From: Halomonas nitroreducens
GTDB taxonomy: Bacteria; Pseudomonadota; Gammaproteobacteria; Pseudomonadales; Halomonadaceae
Direction: 5' to 3'
NCBI RefSeq assembly: GCF_003966155.1
Contig: NZ_RXNS01000017.1
Span: 1 to 64,000, forward strand
DNA: 64,000 nt
A program made the position numbers and the translations under genes. Below the pieces are notes generated by a model. The model had not been told where the DNA came from and did not search any database. It worked only from the letters and a program-made list of their open reading frames with translations. The first letter of the stretch is position 1. Every line of letters starts with the position of its first letter. Below, in pieces: positions 17,542 through 25,978 of this stretch.

Positions 17542-18534
17542 TTAACCGCCGGTCATGTTCATGAAGCGCACCACCTGTACGTCGCCGTCGGTGGTGAAAT
17601 GATGGCGTTCCGGCTTCAGCGGCATCGCCTTGACGATGGCGTCCTTGAGGGCATCGATATCCCCCGGATGGCGACGCAGCACGGCCCGCAGGTCCACCGA
17701 GTGCTCGTTACCCAGACACAGCAGCAACCGCCCTTCCACCGTGACGCGCACCCGGTTGCAGGTCGAGCAGAAGTTGTGGCTGTGGGGCGAGATAAAGCCC
17801 ACCCGGGTCTCGCTGTCCGGCATGCGGAAATAGCGCGAGGGCCCAAGCGTCGTCTCGGTGGTGGGCAGCAGCGCATGTCGCTGCTCGATCAGCGCCTGCA
17901 CCTCGTCGCTGGAGCAGAAGGTCTCGGCCCGGGAGTGATCCGAGACATCGCCGAGCGGCATCTCCTCGATGAAGCTGATGTCCACGCCTTCCCGGCGGGC
18001 AAAGTCGACCAGGTCCACCACTTCGTCGTCGTTGCGGCCCTTGAGGATGACCGCATTGAGCTTGATGCGCTCGAAGCCGGCCTCGCGCGCGGCGCGAATG
18101 CCATCGATCACCTTGGCCAGCTCGCCGGTGCGGGTCAGGCGGCGGAAGCGTTCCGGATCCAGGGAATCGAGACTGATATTGAGCCGCTCAAGCCCCGCCT
18201 CGCGCAGCCGCGGGGCGAACTTGCGCAGGCTCGCGCCGTTGGTGGTCATGGCGAAGTCCCTGAGGCCCGGCAAGGCACCGATCTCGTCCACCAGGTGGTC
18301 GATGTCGCGACGGACCAGCGGCTCCCCGCCGGTCAGGCGGATCTTCTCCACCCCCATCTCGGTGAAGGCCCGGGCCACCAGCGCGAGCTCCTCGAGGGTC
18401 AGCACCTGGGCCCGCGGCAGGAAGGTCATTTCCTCGCTCATGCAATACACGCAGCGAAAGTCGCAGCGGTCCGTGACGGAGATACGCACGTAGCGCACTC
18501 GCCTGCCGAAGTCGTCGATGAGCTCGTCGTTCAT
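17542..18534 (-). CDS. moaA: GTP 3',8-cyclase MoaA
   Basis: Radical-SAM enzyme of 330 residues, first step of molybdenum-cofactor synthesis. The N-terminal [4Fe-4S] motif is C-x3-C-x2-C in [10 protein letters not shown]; the C-terminal cluster uses the cysteines in [11 protein letters not shown] and LLLCLG. The protein ends in MTGG, the di-glycine tail needed for activity. It converts GTP to 3',8-cyclo-GTP, which MoaC then rearranges to cPMP. The start overlaps the moaE stop by 4 bp (ATGA), showing translational coupling. It is the last gene of the six-gene Moco operon. Confidence 0.97.
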   Translation of the reverse strand: MNDELIDDFGRRVRYVRISVTDRCDFRCVYCMSEEMTFLPRAQVLTLEELALVARAFTEMGVEKIRLTGGEPLVRRDIDHLVDEIGALPGLRDFAMTTNGASLRKFAPRLREAGLERLNISLDSLDPERFRRLTRTGELAKVIDGIRAAREAGFERIKLNAVILKGRNDDEVVDLVDFARREGVDISFIEEMPLGDVSDHSRAETFCSSDEVQALIEQRHALLPTTETTLGPSRYFRMPDSETRVGFISPHSHNFCSTCNRVRVTVEGRLLLCLGNEHSVDLRAVLRRHPGDIDALKDAIVKAMPLKPERHHFTTDGDVQVVRFMNMTGG

Positions 18535-18986
18535 GTTGAAGTCTCCCAGCGACGGGCATCGCGATGATCGCCCTCGCGTTCGGCCACCCAGTAGGCACCG
18601 CTGGCCGTGTGTTCTTTCTTCCAGAAGGGCGCGCGGGTCTTGAGGAAATCCATGATGAAGTCGCAGGCCTCGAAGGCCGCGCGCCGATGGGCACTGGCCA
18701 CCACCACTAACACGATAGGATCCCCGGGGGCCAGGCGGCCAACCCGGTGAATCAGCCGCACGCCCTGGAGCGGCCAGCGCTGCTCGGCCTCGGCGACGAT
18801 GTCGGCCAGCGCCGACTCGGTCATGCCGGGATAATGCTCCAGGGTCAGGGCCTGGACCTCGGGGCGTTCGTTGAAGTCGCGCACCAGCCCGGTGAAGCTG
18901 ACCACCGCGCCGATATCGCTGCGCCCGCGGGTCAGGGCCTGCTGCTCGCTGCCGGCATCGAAGCGTTCTTGCTGCACACGAATCAT
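18531..18986 (-). CDS. moaE: Molybdopterin synthase large subunit MoaE
   Basis: 151 residues, normal length. The sequence contains [17 protein letters not shown] and [12 protein letters not shown], hallmarks of MoaE, then [19 protein letters not shown] and the lysine-rich active-site stretch [14 protein letters not shown]. MoaE binds cPMP and receives two sulfurs from thiocarboxylated MoaD. It starts 4 bp after the moaCD stop. Since MoaD is fused to MoaC upstream, the MoaE-MoaD synthase complex must form either with the fusion or with a separately translated MoaD. Confidence 0.95.
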   Translation of the reverse strand: MIRVQQERFDAGSEQQALTRGRSDIGAVVSFTGLVRDFNERPEVQALTLEHYPGMTESALADIVAEAEQRWPLQGVRLIHRVGRLAPGDPIVLVVVASAHRRAAFEACDFIMDFLKTRAPFWKKEHTASGAYWVAEREGDHRDARRWETST

Positions 18987-18990
18987 CTGA

Positions 18991-19803
18991 CTAGCCCCCC
19001 GTCACCGGTGGAAAGAAGGCGACCTCGTCCTCGGCGGTCAGCGGCGTGGCGTTGCCGGCCATCACCTGATTGACCGCGCACAGTACCCGGCCTTCGTCGA
19101 GGCCGGCGAAGCGCGCATCCATGGACTTGAGCAGCGCCTTGAGGCCCGCCACATCGGCGCTTTCCAGTTCGGCGAAGGGCACCGAGACCTCGCCCACGCC
19201 GAGACGCTCGCGGAGCTCGGCCAGGCACTTGACGCGGATACAGGGCTCGCCCATGGCACAGCGTACTCCCAGCGACACCTCCCCGGTGGCACCCTCGCCG
19301 GTGACGATCGGTGCCGGCTCCATGGCAGCGGGCCCGCGCTGATAGTCGCCGGACTTGCCGCCGGTCTTGGCATCCAGGTGGATGCTGCCGATCTCCATGT
19401 CCTTGTCCACCGCCTTGCACATATCGTAGAGGGTCAGGCAGGCCACCGACACGGCGGTCAGCGCCTCCATCTCGACCCCGGTGCGACCGGTCAGCCGGCA
19501 GGTGGCGCTGACGTGCACGCAGGAAGCGGCCTCGTCCAGGCGAAAGTCGACGCTGACCTTGGACAGCGCCAGGGCATGGCACAGCGGGATCAGCTCATGG
19601 GTGCGCTTGGCGGCCTGGATGCCGGCGATACGCGCCGTGGCCAGCACATCCCCCTTGGGCAGGTCGCCATCGGCCAGCAGGGCCAGGGTCGCGGGGCGCA
19701 TATGGATGACGCCGGAGGCCCGCGCCTCACGGCGACTCTCCGCCTTGTCGCCGACATCGACCATGTGGGCTTCACCGCGGGGATTGAGATGGGTCAGGCT
19801 CAT
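18991..19803 (-). CDS. moaCD: MoaC-MoaD fusion (cPMP synthase + sulfur carrier)
   Basis: 270 residues in one uninterrupted frame. Residues 1-160 are a complete MoaC ([62 protein letters not shown], ending [10 protein letters not shown]). After a linker of about 25 residues, the segment from [19 protein letters not shown] to the end is a complete MoaD finishing [12 protein letters not shown], with the di-glycine that MoeB must adenylate. The linker DNA contains GGGGAGGTG and GGGAG upstream of the ATG of MGEP, so free MoaD could also be made by internal initiation. The two proteins are normally separate. A lost moaC stop or a sequencing error removing it would look the same. Confidence 0.88.
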   Translation of the reverse strand: MSLTHLNPRGEAHMVDVGDKAESRREARASGVIHMRPATLALLADGDLPKGDVLATARIAGIQAAKRTHELIPLCHALALSKVSVDFRLDEAASCVHVSATCRLTGRTGVEMEALTAVSVACLTLYDMCKAVDKDMEIGSIHLDAKTGGKSGDYQRGPAAMEPAPIVTGEGATGEVSLGVRCAMGEPCIRVKCLAELRERLGVGEVSVPFAELESADVAGLKALLKSMDARFAGLDEGRVLCAVNQVMAGNATPLTAEDEVAFFPPVTGG

Positions 19804-19815
19804 GGATTCAGCGCC

Positions 19816-21069
19816 TCATGACAGTCGAAAAAGGGGTTGGATGGTCACCGCCTCGCCGGCCTCGACGCCGTCGCGCGCCTTGTCGAGTTCGATCAGGCAG
19901 TCGGCGGCCACCATGGAAGACAGGATGCCGGAGCCCTGGGCGCCGGTGTCGCGCACCCACAGCCGTCCGGCCTCGTCGCTGCGGGTGACCCCGCGCAGGA
20001 AGTCGGTGCGCCCGGTGCGGCTGCGCAGCGGCGTCTCGGCGAGCGCGGTCAGCCGTCGCGGGGCTGTCTCCGCCCGGCCCTGCAGCCGGCCCAGCAGGGG
20101 CACCACGAACTGCAGGAAGGTGACCATGACCGCCACCGGGTTGCCCGGCAGGCCGAGGAAGGGCACCGCGCGCTCGCCGAGCTGGCCGCAGGCCAGCGGC
20201 CGCCCCGGACGGATGGCGATGCGCCAGAAGGCCAGGCGCCCCACCTCCTCCAGCGCCTGGCGGGTGAAGTCGGCCTGGCCCACCGAGACGCCGCCACTGG
20301 TGATCACCAGGTCGGCGCGCTCGGCGGCATCGCGCAGCGCCGCGATCATCGCGGCCCGGTCGTCGGCAAGGATCCCCAGGTCGATCGGCTCGGCGCCCTG
20401 CTCGCGCAGCAGGCCGGCAAGGGTAAAGCGGTTGGCATCGAAGATGCCGGCCGGGGGCAGCGGCGCGCCCGGCGGGGTGACCTCGTCGCCGGTGGAGAAC
20501 ACCGCCACGCGGGGCCGGCGGTGGACCGCCACCTCGGCGAGCCCCAGCGAGGCCAGCAGGCCGAGCTCCGCGGCGCCGACCCGGGTGCCGGCCGCCAGCG
20601 CCCGCTGGCCACGGGCAATGTCCTCGCCGGCCTGGCGCACGTGCTGGCCCCGCTTCACGCGCTCGGGATGCTCGACGCGCACGGCCTCCCCTTGCGTCTC
20701 GAGCTGCTCGCGCATGATCACGGTGTCGGCCCCGGCGGGCAGCGGCGCCCCGGTGGTGATGGCCACGCAGTCGCCGGGCGCGAGGGCCGCCCCATGGGAG
20801 CGACCGGCCAGCACCTCGCCGACCCGGCGCCAGGTCGCGGGCAGCGGGTCGGCCACGGGCCAGGCCAGGGCGATGCCGTCCATGGCGGCATTGGTGTTCT
20901 GGGGCACGTCGATGGGCGAGATCACGTCCTCGGCCAGTACCCGGCCATGCAGGGCGTCCAGGCTCACCCGCTCCACCGCCAGCGACGTCGGCACCAGCTC
21001 GGCAAGCGCCGCACTGGCCTGTGCGGGCGAGAGCATACGCTCGCCGAGATCGAAGCAGGACAGCGTCAT
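19816..21069 (-). CDS. moeA: Molybdopterin molybdenumtransferase MoeA
   Basis: 417 residues. MoeA inserts molybdate into adenylylated molybdopterin. Visible features are SPIDVPQNTNAAMDGIAL near the N-terminus, the MPT-binding fold in the middle (STGDEV, then DLVITSGGVSVGQADF) and GLPGNPVAVMVTF followed by a beta-rich C-terminal domain. The start at 21069 overlaps the mobB stop as ATGA; a longer in-frame extension upstream is only mobB read in another frame. moaCD begins 12 bp downstream. Confidence 0.95.
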   Translation of the reverse strand: MTLSCFDLGERMLSPAQASAALAELVPTSLAVERVSLDALHGRVLAEDVISPIDVPQNTNAAMDGIALAWPVADPLPATWRRVGEVLAGRSHGAALAPGDCVAITTGAPLPAGADTVIMREQLETQGEAVRVEHPERVKRGQHVRQAGEDIARGQRALAAGTRVGAAELGLLASLGLAEVAVHRRPRVAVFSTGDEVTPPGAPLPPAGIFDANRFTLAGLLREQGAEPIDLGILADDRAAMIAALRDAAERADLVITSGGVSVGQADFTRQALEEVGRLAFWRIAIRPGRPLACGQLGERAVPFLGLPGNPVAVMVTFLQFVVPLLGRLQGRAETAPRRLTALAETPLRSRTGRTDFLRGVTRSDEAGRLWVRDTGAQGSGILSSMVAADCLIELDKARDGVEAGEAVTIQPLFRLS

Positions 21070-21653
21070 GCCGGGCGCCCCTCCCGGCGCCGGTGGCGCG
21101 CCTCGGGCCAGCGCGCGGGCCAGGCGGCCACCCAGTCGGCCAGGGCCTCGAGATCGTTGAGATCCAGGGCCTCGACACCCGCGGGCAGGGGCAAGGCGGC
21201 ATCGCTGGCCACCGCCTTGACCCAGGGATCCTCGGCGACGCGCAGCGGCTTGCCCACCTCGGGGCGATACAGCTCCAGCTTGGGCAGTGGCCAGGCCTTG
21301 AAGCCTTCCACCAGGATCAGGTCCGGCGCCTGGGGCCTGACCATCTCGACCAGTTCGTCGAGGTCCGCTTCCTCGCGCCCCGGGGTCTCCATCATCATCG
21401 CGATGCGCGCCCGCGAGGCCACCACCATCGGCACGGCCCCGGCCTGGCGGAGGCGATGGCTGTCCTTGCCCGGCTGGTCGACGTCGAAGCCGTGGTGGGC
21501 ATGCTTGATCACCGCCACCCGCAGGCCGCGGCGCCCGAGCGCCGGCAGCAGGCGTTCCAGCAGGGTGGTCTTGCCGGTGCCGCTCCAGGCGGCGATGCCG
21601 AGCAGCGGCAGGTCGTCGCGAAGGGTCAGGGAGGCGGGTGCCGAATCGCTCAT
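21066..21653 (-). CDS. mobB: Moco guanylyltransferase adapter MobB
   Basis: 195 residues with Walker A GIAAWSGTGKTTLLERLL at the N-terminus and IKHAHHGFDVDQPGKDSHR, the signature of MobB, a GTP-binding partner that helps MobA attach GMP to the cofactor. LILVEGFK follows in the middle. It overlaps mobA by 4 bp and moeA by 4 bp. The last 40 residues are arginine-rich and variable. Confidence 0.93.
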   Translation of the reverse strand: MSDSAPASLTLRDDLPLLGIAAWSGTGKTTLLERLLPALGRRGLRVAVIKHAHHGFDVDQPGKDSHRLRQAGAVPMVVASRARIAMMMETPGREEADLDELVEMVRPQAPDLILVEGFKAWPLPKLELYRPEVGKPLRVAEDPWVKAVASDAALPLPAGVEALDLNDLEALADWVAAWPARWPEARHRRREGRPA

Positions 21654-22255
21654 GGGCGTGCTGGCTCCTTGCCGTGCAGCCGCTCGAGGCGCTGCTTCTC
21701 GTCAGGGGTATTGAGGTTGGCGAAGGCCGCGGCGCAGTCGGAGACATCGACGCGACACCAGGCATGCCGGGCATACCAGCGATCGATCTTGCGCTCGCCC
21801 TGGGCCAGCGCACAGGCCAGGTCGTCGACCAGGTGGCGACGGATCAAGGCCACCACCGGGTGCAGCCGCTCGCCGTCGTCGGCCACGGCGATATCCATCG
21901 CGCCGATCCCCGCCGCCAGCCGCGCCACCAGGTCGTCGGGCAGCGCCGGACTGTCGCAGGGCACCACCACCACCCAGGGCGTCCTGGCGGCATGCAGGCC
22001 GCTGTAGATGCCCATCAGGGGTCCCTGGTAGCCACCCTCGGCATCGCGGACCACCCGATCGCCCTGCTCGGCATAGGCCTCGAGGTGGCGATTGGCGTTG
22101 ATCAGTACCTCGGCCACCCGCCCGACCAGCGGCGCGCAGGCATGGGCCACCAGCGGACGGCCGGCGAACGGCTCGAGCCCCTTGTCACGCCCGCCCATGC
22201 GGCGCCCCTGACCGCCGGCCAGCACCAGCCCGGTGAGGTCGTCTCGGTGGATCAT
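21650..22255 (-). CDS. mobA: Molybdenum cofactor guanylyltransferase MobA
   Basis: 201 residues. The nucleotide-binding motif LVLAGGQGRRMGGRDKGL lies at the N-terminus, and VVPCDSPALPDDL carries the metal-binding aspartate. MobA attaches GMP to Mo-MPT to form the bis-MGD cofactor used by DMSO-reductase-family enzymes such as nitrate reductase and formate dehydrogenase. The start at 22255 has GGAG five bases upstream; a longer in-frame extension has no ribosome site. It is the first gene of the operon, divergent from the PuuR-like regulator gene. Confidence 0.93.
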   Translation of the reverse strand: MIHRDDLTGLVLAGGQGRRMGGRDKGLEPFAGRPLVAHACAPLVGRVAEVLINANRHLEAYAEQGDRVVRDAEGGYQGPLMGIYSGLHAARTPWVVVVPCDSPALPDDLVARLAAGIGAMDIAVADDGERLHPVVALIRRHLVDDLACALAQGERKIDRWYARHAWCRVDVSDCAAAFANLNTPDEKQRLERLHGKEPARP

Positions 22256-22457
22256 GAATACTCCAGCAGATTGCTCAGGCATGTCCTCATGATGCCTTAG
22301 CCACGCGACGGGTGCCATGACCGCCGCTCACGCTCGGCCCCCGCCGTGACGCCGGTCAAGGCGCGGCTTATCGAGCCCGTCGCGACACGGTATCATCTGT
22401 CAAGAATATGCCACGACCACACATTTCAGGCTGCGGCCGACGCCGCTGACAGGAACG

Positions 22458-23045
22458 ATGATGGATGAAGGATTCGACGTGGGCGCCCGCCTGCGCCAGC
22501 TGCGCCAGGAACGTGGCCTCTCGCAGCGCGAGCTGGCCAAGCGCGCCAAGGTGACCAACAGCAGCATCTCGCTGATCGAGCAGAACAGTGTGAGCCCCTC
22601 GGTAAGCTCGCTGAAGAAGATCCTGGATGCCCTGCCGGTGTCGATCAGCGCCTTCTTCGCCGGCGACGAGCACAGCCAGCCGCGCCCCTTCTACAAGGCC
22701 TCGGAGCTCACCGAGATCGGCGATGGCGTGCTGTCCTGGCGGCTGGTCGCCGCGCGCCGGCCGGACCGGCGCATGTCGGTGCTGCACGAGCGCTACCCGC
22801 CGGGCGCCGACAGTGGCGACGAGATGCTCGAGCACGACGGCGAGGAAGGCGGCGTGGTGGTCGAAGGTGAGATCGAGATCACCGTGAACGGCGAGGTGGC
22901 GCTGCTGAGGGCCGGCGACGCCTACTATTTCGACTCCCGCCTGCCCCACCGCTTTCGCAACGTCGGCGACCGGGAATGCGTGATCGTCAGCGCCAACACC
23001 CCTCCGTCATTCTCCGATGGCGGAGAGGAGCTTCATCACGGCTAG
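22458..23045 (+). CDS. XRE-cupin regulator, PuuR-like
   Basis: 195 residues. An XRE helix-turn-helix (residues 10-65, GLSQRELAKRAKVTNSSISL and IEQNSVSPSVSSLKKIL) is joined to a C-terminal cupin (about 120-188, HDGEEGGVVVEGEIEITVNG and AYYFDSRLPHRFRN). Layout and sequence match E. coli PuuR, a putrescine-responsive repressor. No polyamine gene adjoins it, so the ligand is unproven. It diverges from the Moco operon, and a role there cannot be excluded. A weak AGGAA precedes the ATG. Confidence 0.85.
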   Translation: MMDEGFDVGARLRQLRQERGLSQRELAKRAKVTNSSISLIEQNSVSPSVSSLKKILDALPVSISAFFAGDEHSQPRPFYKASELTEIGDGVLSWRLVAARRPDRRMSVLHERYPPGADSGDEMLEHDGEEGGVVVEGEIEITVNGEVALLRAGDAYYFDSRLPHRFRNVGDRECVIVSANTPPSFSDGGEELHHG

Positions 23046-23247
23046 GGAGCGCCCGCGACAAGCCCCAAGTCCCGCTCAACCAAGCTCCGCGAGTCCCCGT
23101 CCACTCGTCCACAGGTCTCGCGGGGCGTGGCGGCCACGCGATAGCACTCATCGGATTCCTTATGCGACGATTGCAGTGTTGCCTGGTCCCCACCGCCTCC
23201 TCCAGTATTTACTTAACTAACAATCTTCCAAAAAAAACTCTCGGGAG

Positions 23248-25845
23248 ATGTCACATGGGGGCATGTCCGTGACCGACGATTTCGCCCTGCTTGAAGCGCA
23301 GCAGGATATCCACGAACTCATTGCCCAGCAGGCACCGCTGGACAAGACGCTGGAAGCCATTGCCCACTGGATCGGCCTCCAGCACCCCGGCGCCATCGTG
23401 GCTTTCATGCGCTTCGACCCGGCGCGTTGCTCCCTCAGCCTGTTTCCCAGCCAACACTTCTCTCGGCACTTTGTGGAGCGGCTTCAGGATGTGCCCGTCG
23501 GCTCGGCAGTGGCCTCCTGCGGGACGGCCGCCTATCTGCGCCGGCAGGTCATCACGGAAGACATCCAGACGGATTCGCGTTGGGCAGCCTTCCGTAGCGC
23601 GGCCCAGGCCGAGGAGCTTCGTGCCTGTTGGTCGAGCCCGGTGATCACCACCCAAGGTGAGTTACTGGGGACGTTCGGCATCTATTATCGCGAGCCCACC
23701 GCGCCCAGCGACAAGAGCAAGAGACGGCTTCGCCAGGCCGCCGCCCTGATTGCCTTGGCGATCATCAAGGACCGCGATAGCCAGCGCCACCGCACGCTGG
23801 CCGAGTGGCACCGTTCGCTGTTCGTGAACCACCCGGATGGCGTCTACGAGTTCGATCTTGAGGGCCGATTCCAGCGCGGCAATGCCGCCCTGGAACGCAT
23901 CACCGGCTACCCGGAGCAGGCCCTCGTCGGCCGCCATTTCAACGACTTTGTTGCTCCCGATTATCGCGCGCTCACCCAGGTGGCGTTCGACGCTGCCAAG
24001 GCCGGGGCATCACGCCACTATGAGACAGTAGGCGTCCATGCCGACGGTCACACCTACTACCTCGAAGTCACCAATTTCCCGGTGACCGTCGATGGCGAGA
24101 TCGTCGGTGTCTACGGCCTCTGTCACGACATCACCCAGCGCAAATGCCAGGAGGCCAAACTCCGCCTGTTGCAGCGGGGCATCGAGGCCAGTCCCAATGG
24201 GGTCCTGATGGCCGATGCCATCCAGCGCAACATGCCAACGGTCTATGCCAATGAGGCTTTCTATCGTCTGACAGGCTATTCCGCGGACGAAGTGCTCGGC
24301 AGAAACTGCCGTTTCCTGCAAGGCGAAGACACAGATCCAACGGCGATCGAAGTCATCCGGCAGGCGCTGAAAGCGCGTAGTGAGGTGCAGGTCACACTAC
24401 TCAATTACCGCAAGGACGGTACCCCCTTCTGGAATCGCCTGGCGATCAGCCCGGTCGTCGACGAAGCCGGCCACTGCACCCACTTCATCGGCACCCAGGA
24501 GGACATCACCCGAGAGCGCCACCAGGAAGCGCAGATTGCCTATCAGGCCACCCATGATCTGCTCACCGGCCTCCCCAATCGGACGGCCCTGGATGATTGT
24601 CTCGAGCATGACCTCACGTGGAGCCGGCAGAAACAGCACCTGCTCGCGGTCATGTACCTCGATCTTGACGGGTTCAAGGCGATCAATGACGGCCTGGGCC
24701 ACCGCGCCGGCAACCAGTTGCTGGTGGCCATCGCCGACCGCCTGAGGCGACTGCTGGGGCCCCGCGATACCCTGGCGCGCCTCACCGGGGACGAATTCGC
24801 CTTGCTAATGCCTGACATCACGACTCGCGAGGCAGTGGCCGCTGCCGCCGACCGGGTCGTCGCAGCCTTCGGGCGCGTCTTCGAAATCGAAAGTCGCGCC
24901 TTGCACATCAGTGCCAGCATTGGTGTCGCCTGCAGCGACGAGGAAATCCAGCAGGCTCACGAGCTGCTGCAGCATGCCGGCCTGGCATTAGAAGTGGCCA
25001 AACGGCAGGGTCGCAATACCTGGCAGTGGCACCGGGGGAATGGAAAACGCGCGATCAACGAGTACGTGCTGTTGCGCAACGACCTCCATACCGCGCTGTA
25101 CGAGAACCAGTTCGAGCTCTACTACCAACCGGTGGTCGATGCCGTCAGTGGCCGCATTCATAGTGTCGAGGCCCTGATTCGCTGGCACCATCCAACACAC
25201 GGGATGGTATTTCCCGCCGTGTTCATTCCCATCGCCGAGCAAACAGGCCAGATCATCCCCCTGGGCCGCTGGGTGCTGAGACAGGCCTGTCAGACCCTCG
25301 CCAACATGCGCACCCAGGGCCAACGCGTGTTCCCGGTGGCGGTCAACATCTCGTCATTGCAGTTCCACCGGGACGGGTTCCTCGATGAGGTACAAACCAT
25401 TCTTCACGAGACAGGGCTACCGCCTTCATGCCTGGAGCTGGAGGTAACCGAGAGTATCCTGTTGGAGGAAGCCGAACAGGCCATCGAGATGATCGCCACA
25501 CTGCGCAACATGGGCATCAGGGTCGCCATCGACGACTTCGGCACCGGTTTCTCGAGTCTCAGCTACTTGCGTGATATGCCCATCCACAAAGTCAAGCTGG
25601 ACCGCGCCTTCATCCGAGACATCCTCATCAACCGCAGCAATGCCGCCATCGTCGAGGGCATCATCACCATGGCACACCACATGGATCTGTTAGTGGTCGC
25701 CGAGGGCATCGAGGAGGTGGAGCAGCAAGAGGACCTGGTGCGTCGTGACTGCGACCTGCTTCAGGGCTACCTCTTCGCCAGGCCCATGCCGCTGGAAGAG
25801 CTCCTGGCACTGCCTGATATCCTGCCGGCAATGACCGTGACATAG
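23248..25845 (+). CDS. GAF-PAS-LOV-GGDEF-EAL blue-light c-di-GMP protein
   Basis: Soluble protein of about 865 residues. Domain order: GAF (about 15-165), PAS (175-295), LOV-type PAS (305-425), GGDEF (435-590), EAL (605-860). The LOV core GRNCRFLQG has the flavin-adduct cysteine at residue 354, with NYRKDGTPFWN and HFIGTQEDIT downstream, as in bacterial blue-light receptors. The GGDEF motif is altered to TGDEF (513-517), so cyclase activity is doubtful. The EAL domain looks intact: EALIRWHHP (E641), VNISSLQF, EVTES, DDFGTGFSSL, KLDRAFI and AEGIEE. The likely output is light-regulated c-di-GMP hydrolysis. The start is ambiguous between ATG 23248, ATG 23263 and GTG 23269. Confidence 0.9.
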   Translation: MSHGGMSVTDDFALLEAQQDIHELIAQQAPLDKTLEAIAHWIGLQHPGAIVAFMRFDPARCSLSLFPSQHFSRHFVERLQDVPVGSAVASCGTAAYLRRQVITEDIQTDSRWAAFRSAAQAEELRACWSSPVITTQGELLGTFGIYYREPTAPSDKSKRRLRQAAALIALAIIKDRDSQRHRTLAEWHRSLFVNHPDGVYEFDLEGRFQRGNAALERITGYPEQALVGRHFNDFVAPDYRALTQVAFDAAKAGASRHYETVGVHADGHTYYLEVTNFPVTVDGEIVGVYGLCHDITQRKCQEAKLRLLQRGIEASPNGVLMADAIQRNMPTVYANEAFYRLTGYSADEVLGRNCRFLQGEDTDPTAIEVIRQALKARSEVQVTLLNYRKDGTPFWNRLAISPVVDEAGHCTHFIGTQEDITRERHQEAQIAYQATHDLLTGLPNRTALDDCLEHDLTWSRQKQHLLAVMYLDLDGFKAINDGLGHRAGNQLLVAIADRLRRLLGPRDTLARLTGDEFALLMPDITTREAVAAAADRVVAAFGRVFEIESRALHISASIGVACSDEEIQQAHELLQHAGLALEVAKRQGRNTWQWHRGNGKRAINEYVLLRNDLHTALYENQFELYYQPVVDAVSGRIHSVEALIRWHHPTHGMVFPAVFIPIAEQTGQIIPLGRWVLRQACQTLANMRTQGQRVFPVAVNISSLQFHRDGFLDEVQTILHETGLPPSCLELEVTESILLEEAEQAIEMIATLRNMGIRVAIDDFGTGFSSLSYLRDMPIHKVKLDRAFIRDILINRSNAAIVEGIITMAHHMDLLVVAEGIEEVEQQEDLVRRDCDLLQGYLFARPMPLEELLALPDILPAMTVT

Positions 25846-25978
25846 TCACCAAGCCTCCTCCAGGCACCTTGAACTCCTCGAGATGCCTGGACCACGCGTG
25901 AGCCGTCATGGGGAACATGGCTCACTGCGTTCCAAGGGAAAAGCGTTTGCCAGCTTTGGCATCGTTACCTGAAGTACG

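Noticed and set aside
19481..21714. Long plus-strand open frames of 559 and 625 codons over moeA/mobB
   Set aside because: Low-complexity R/S/A/P or G/H/Q composition without motifs; they are shadows of the minus-strand Moco genes.
21070..21813. N-terminal extension of moeA into mobB
   Set aside because: The extra residues are mobB read in a different frame; the ATGA overlap gives a proper moeA start.
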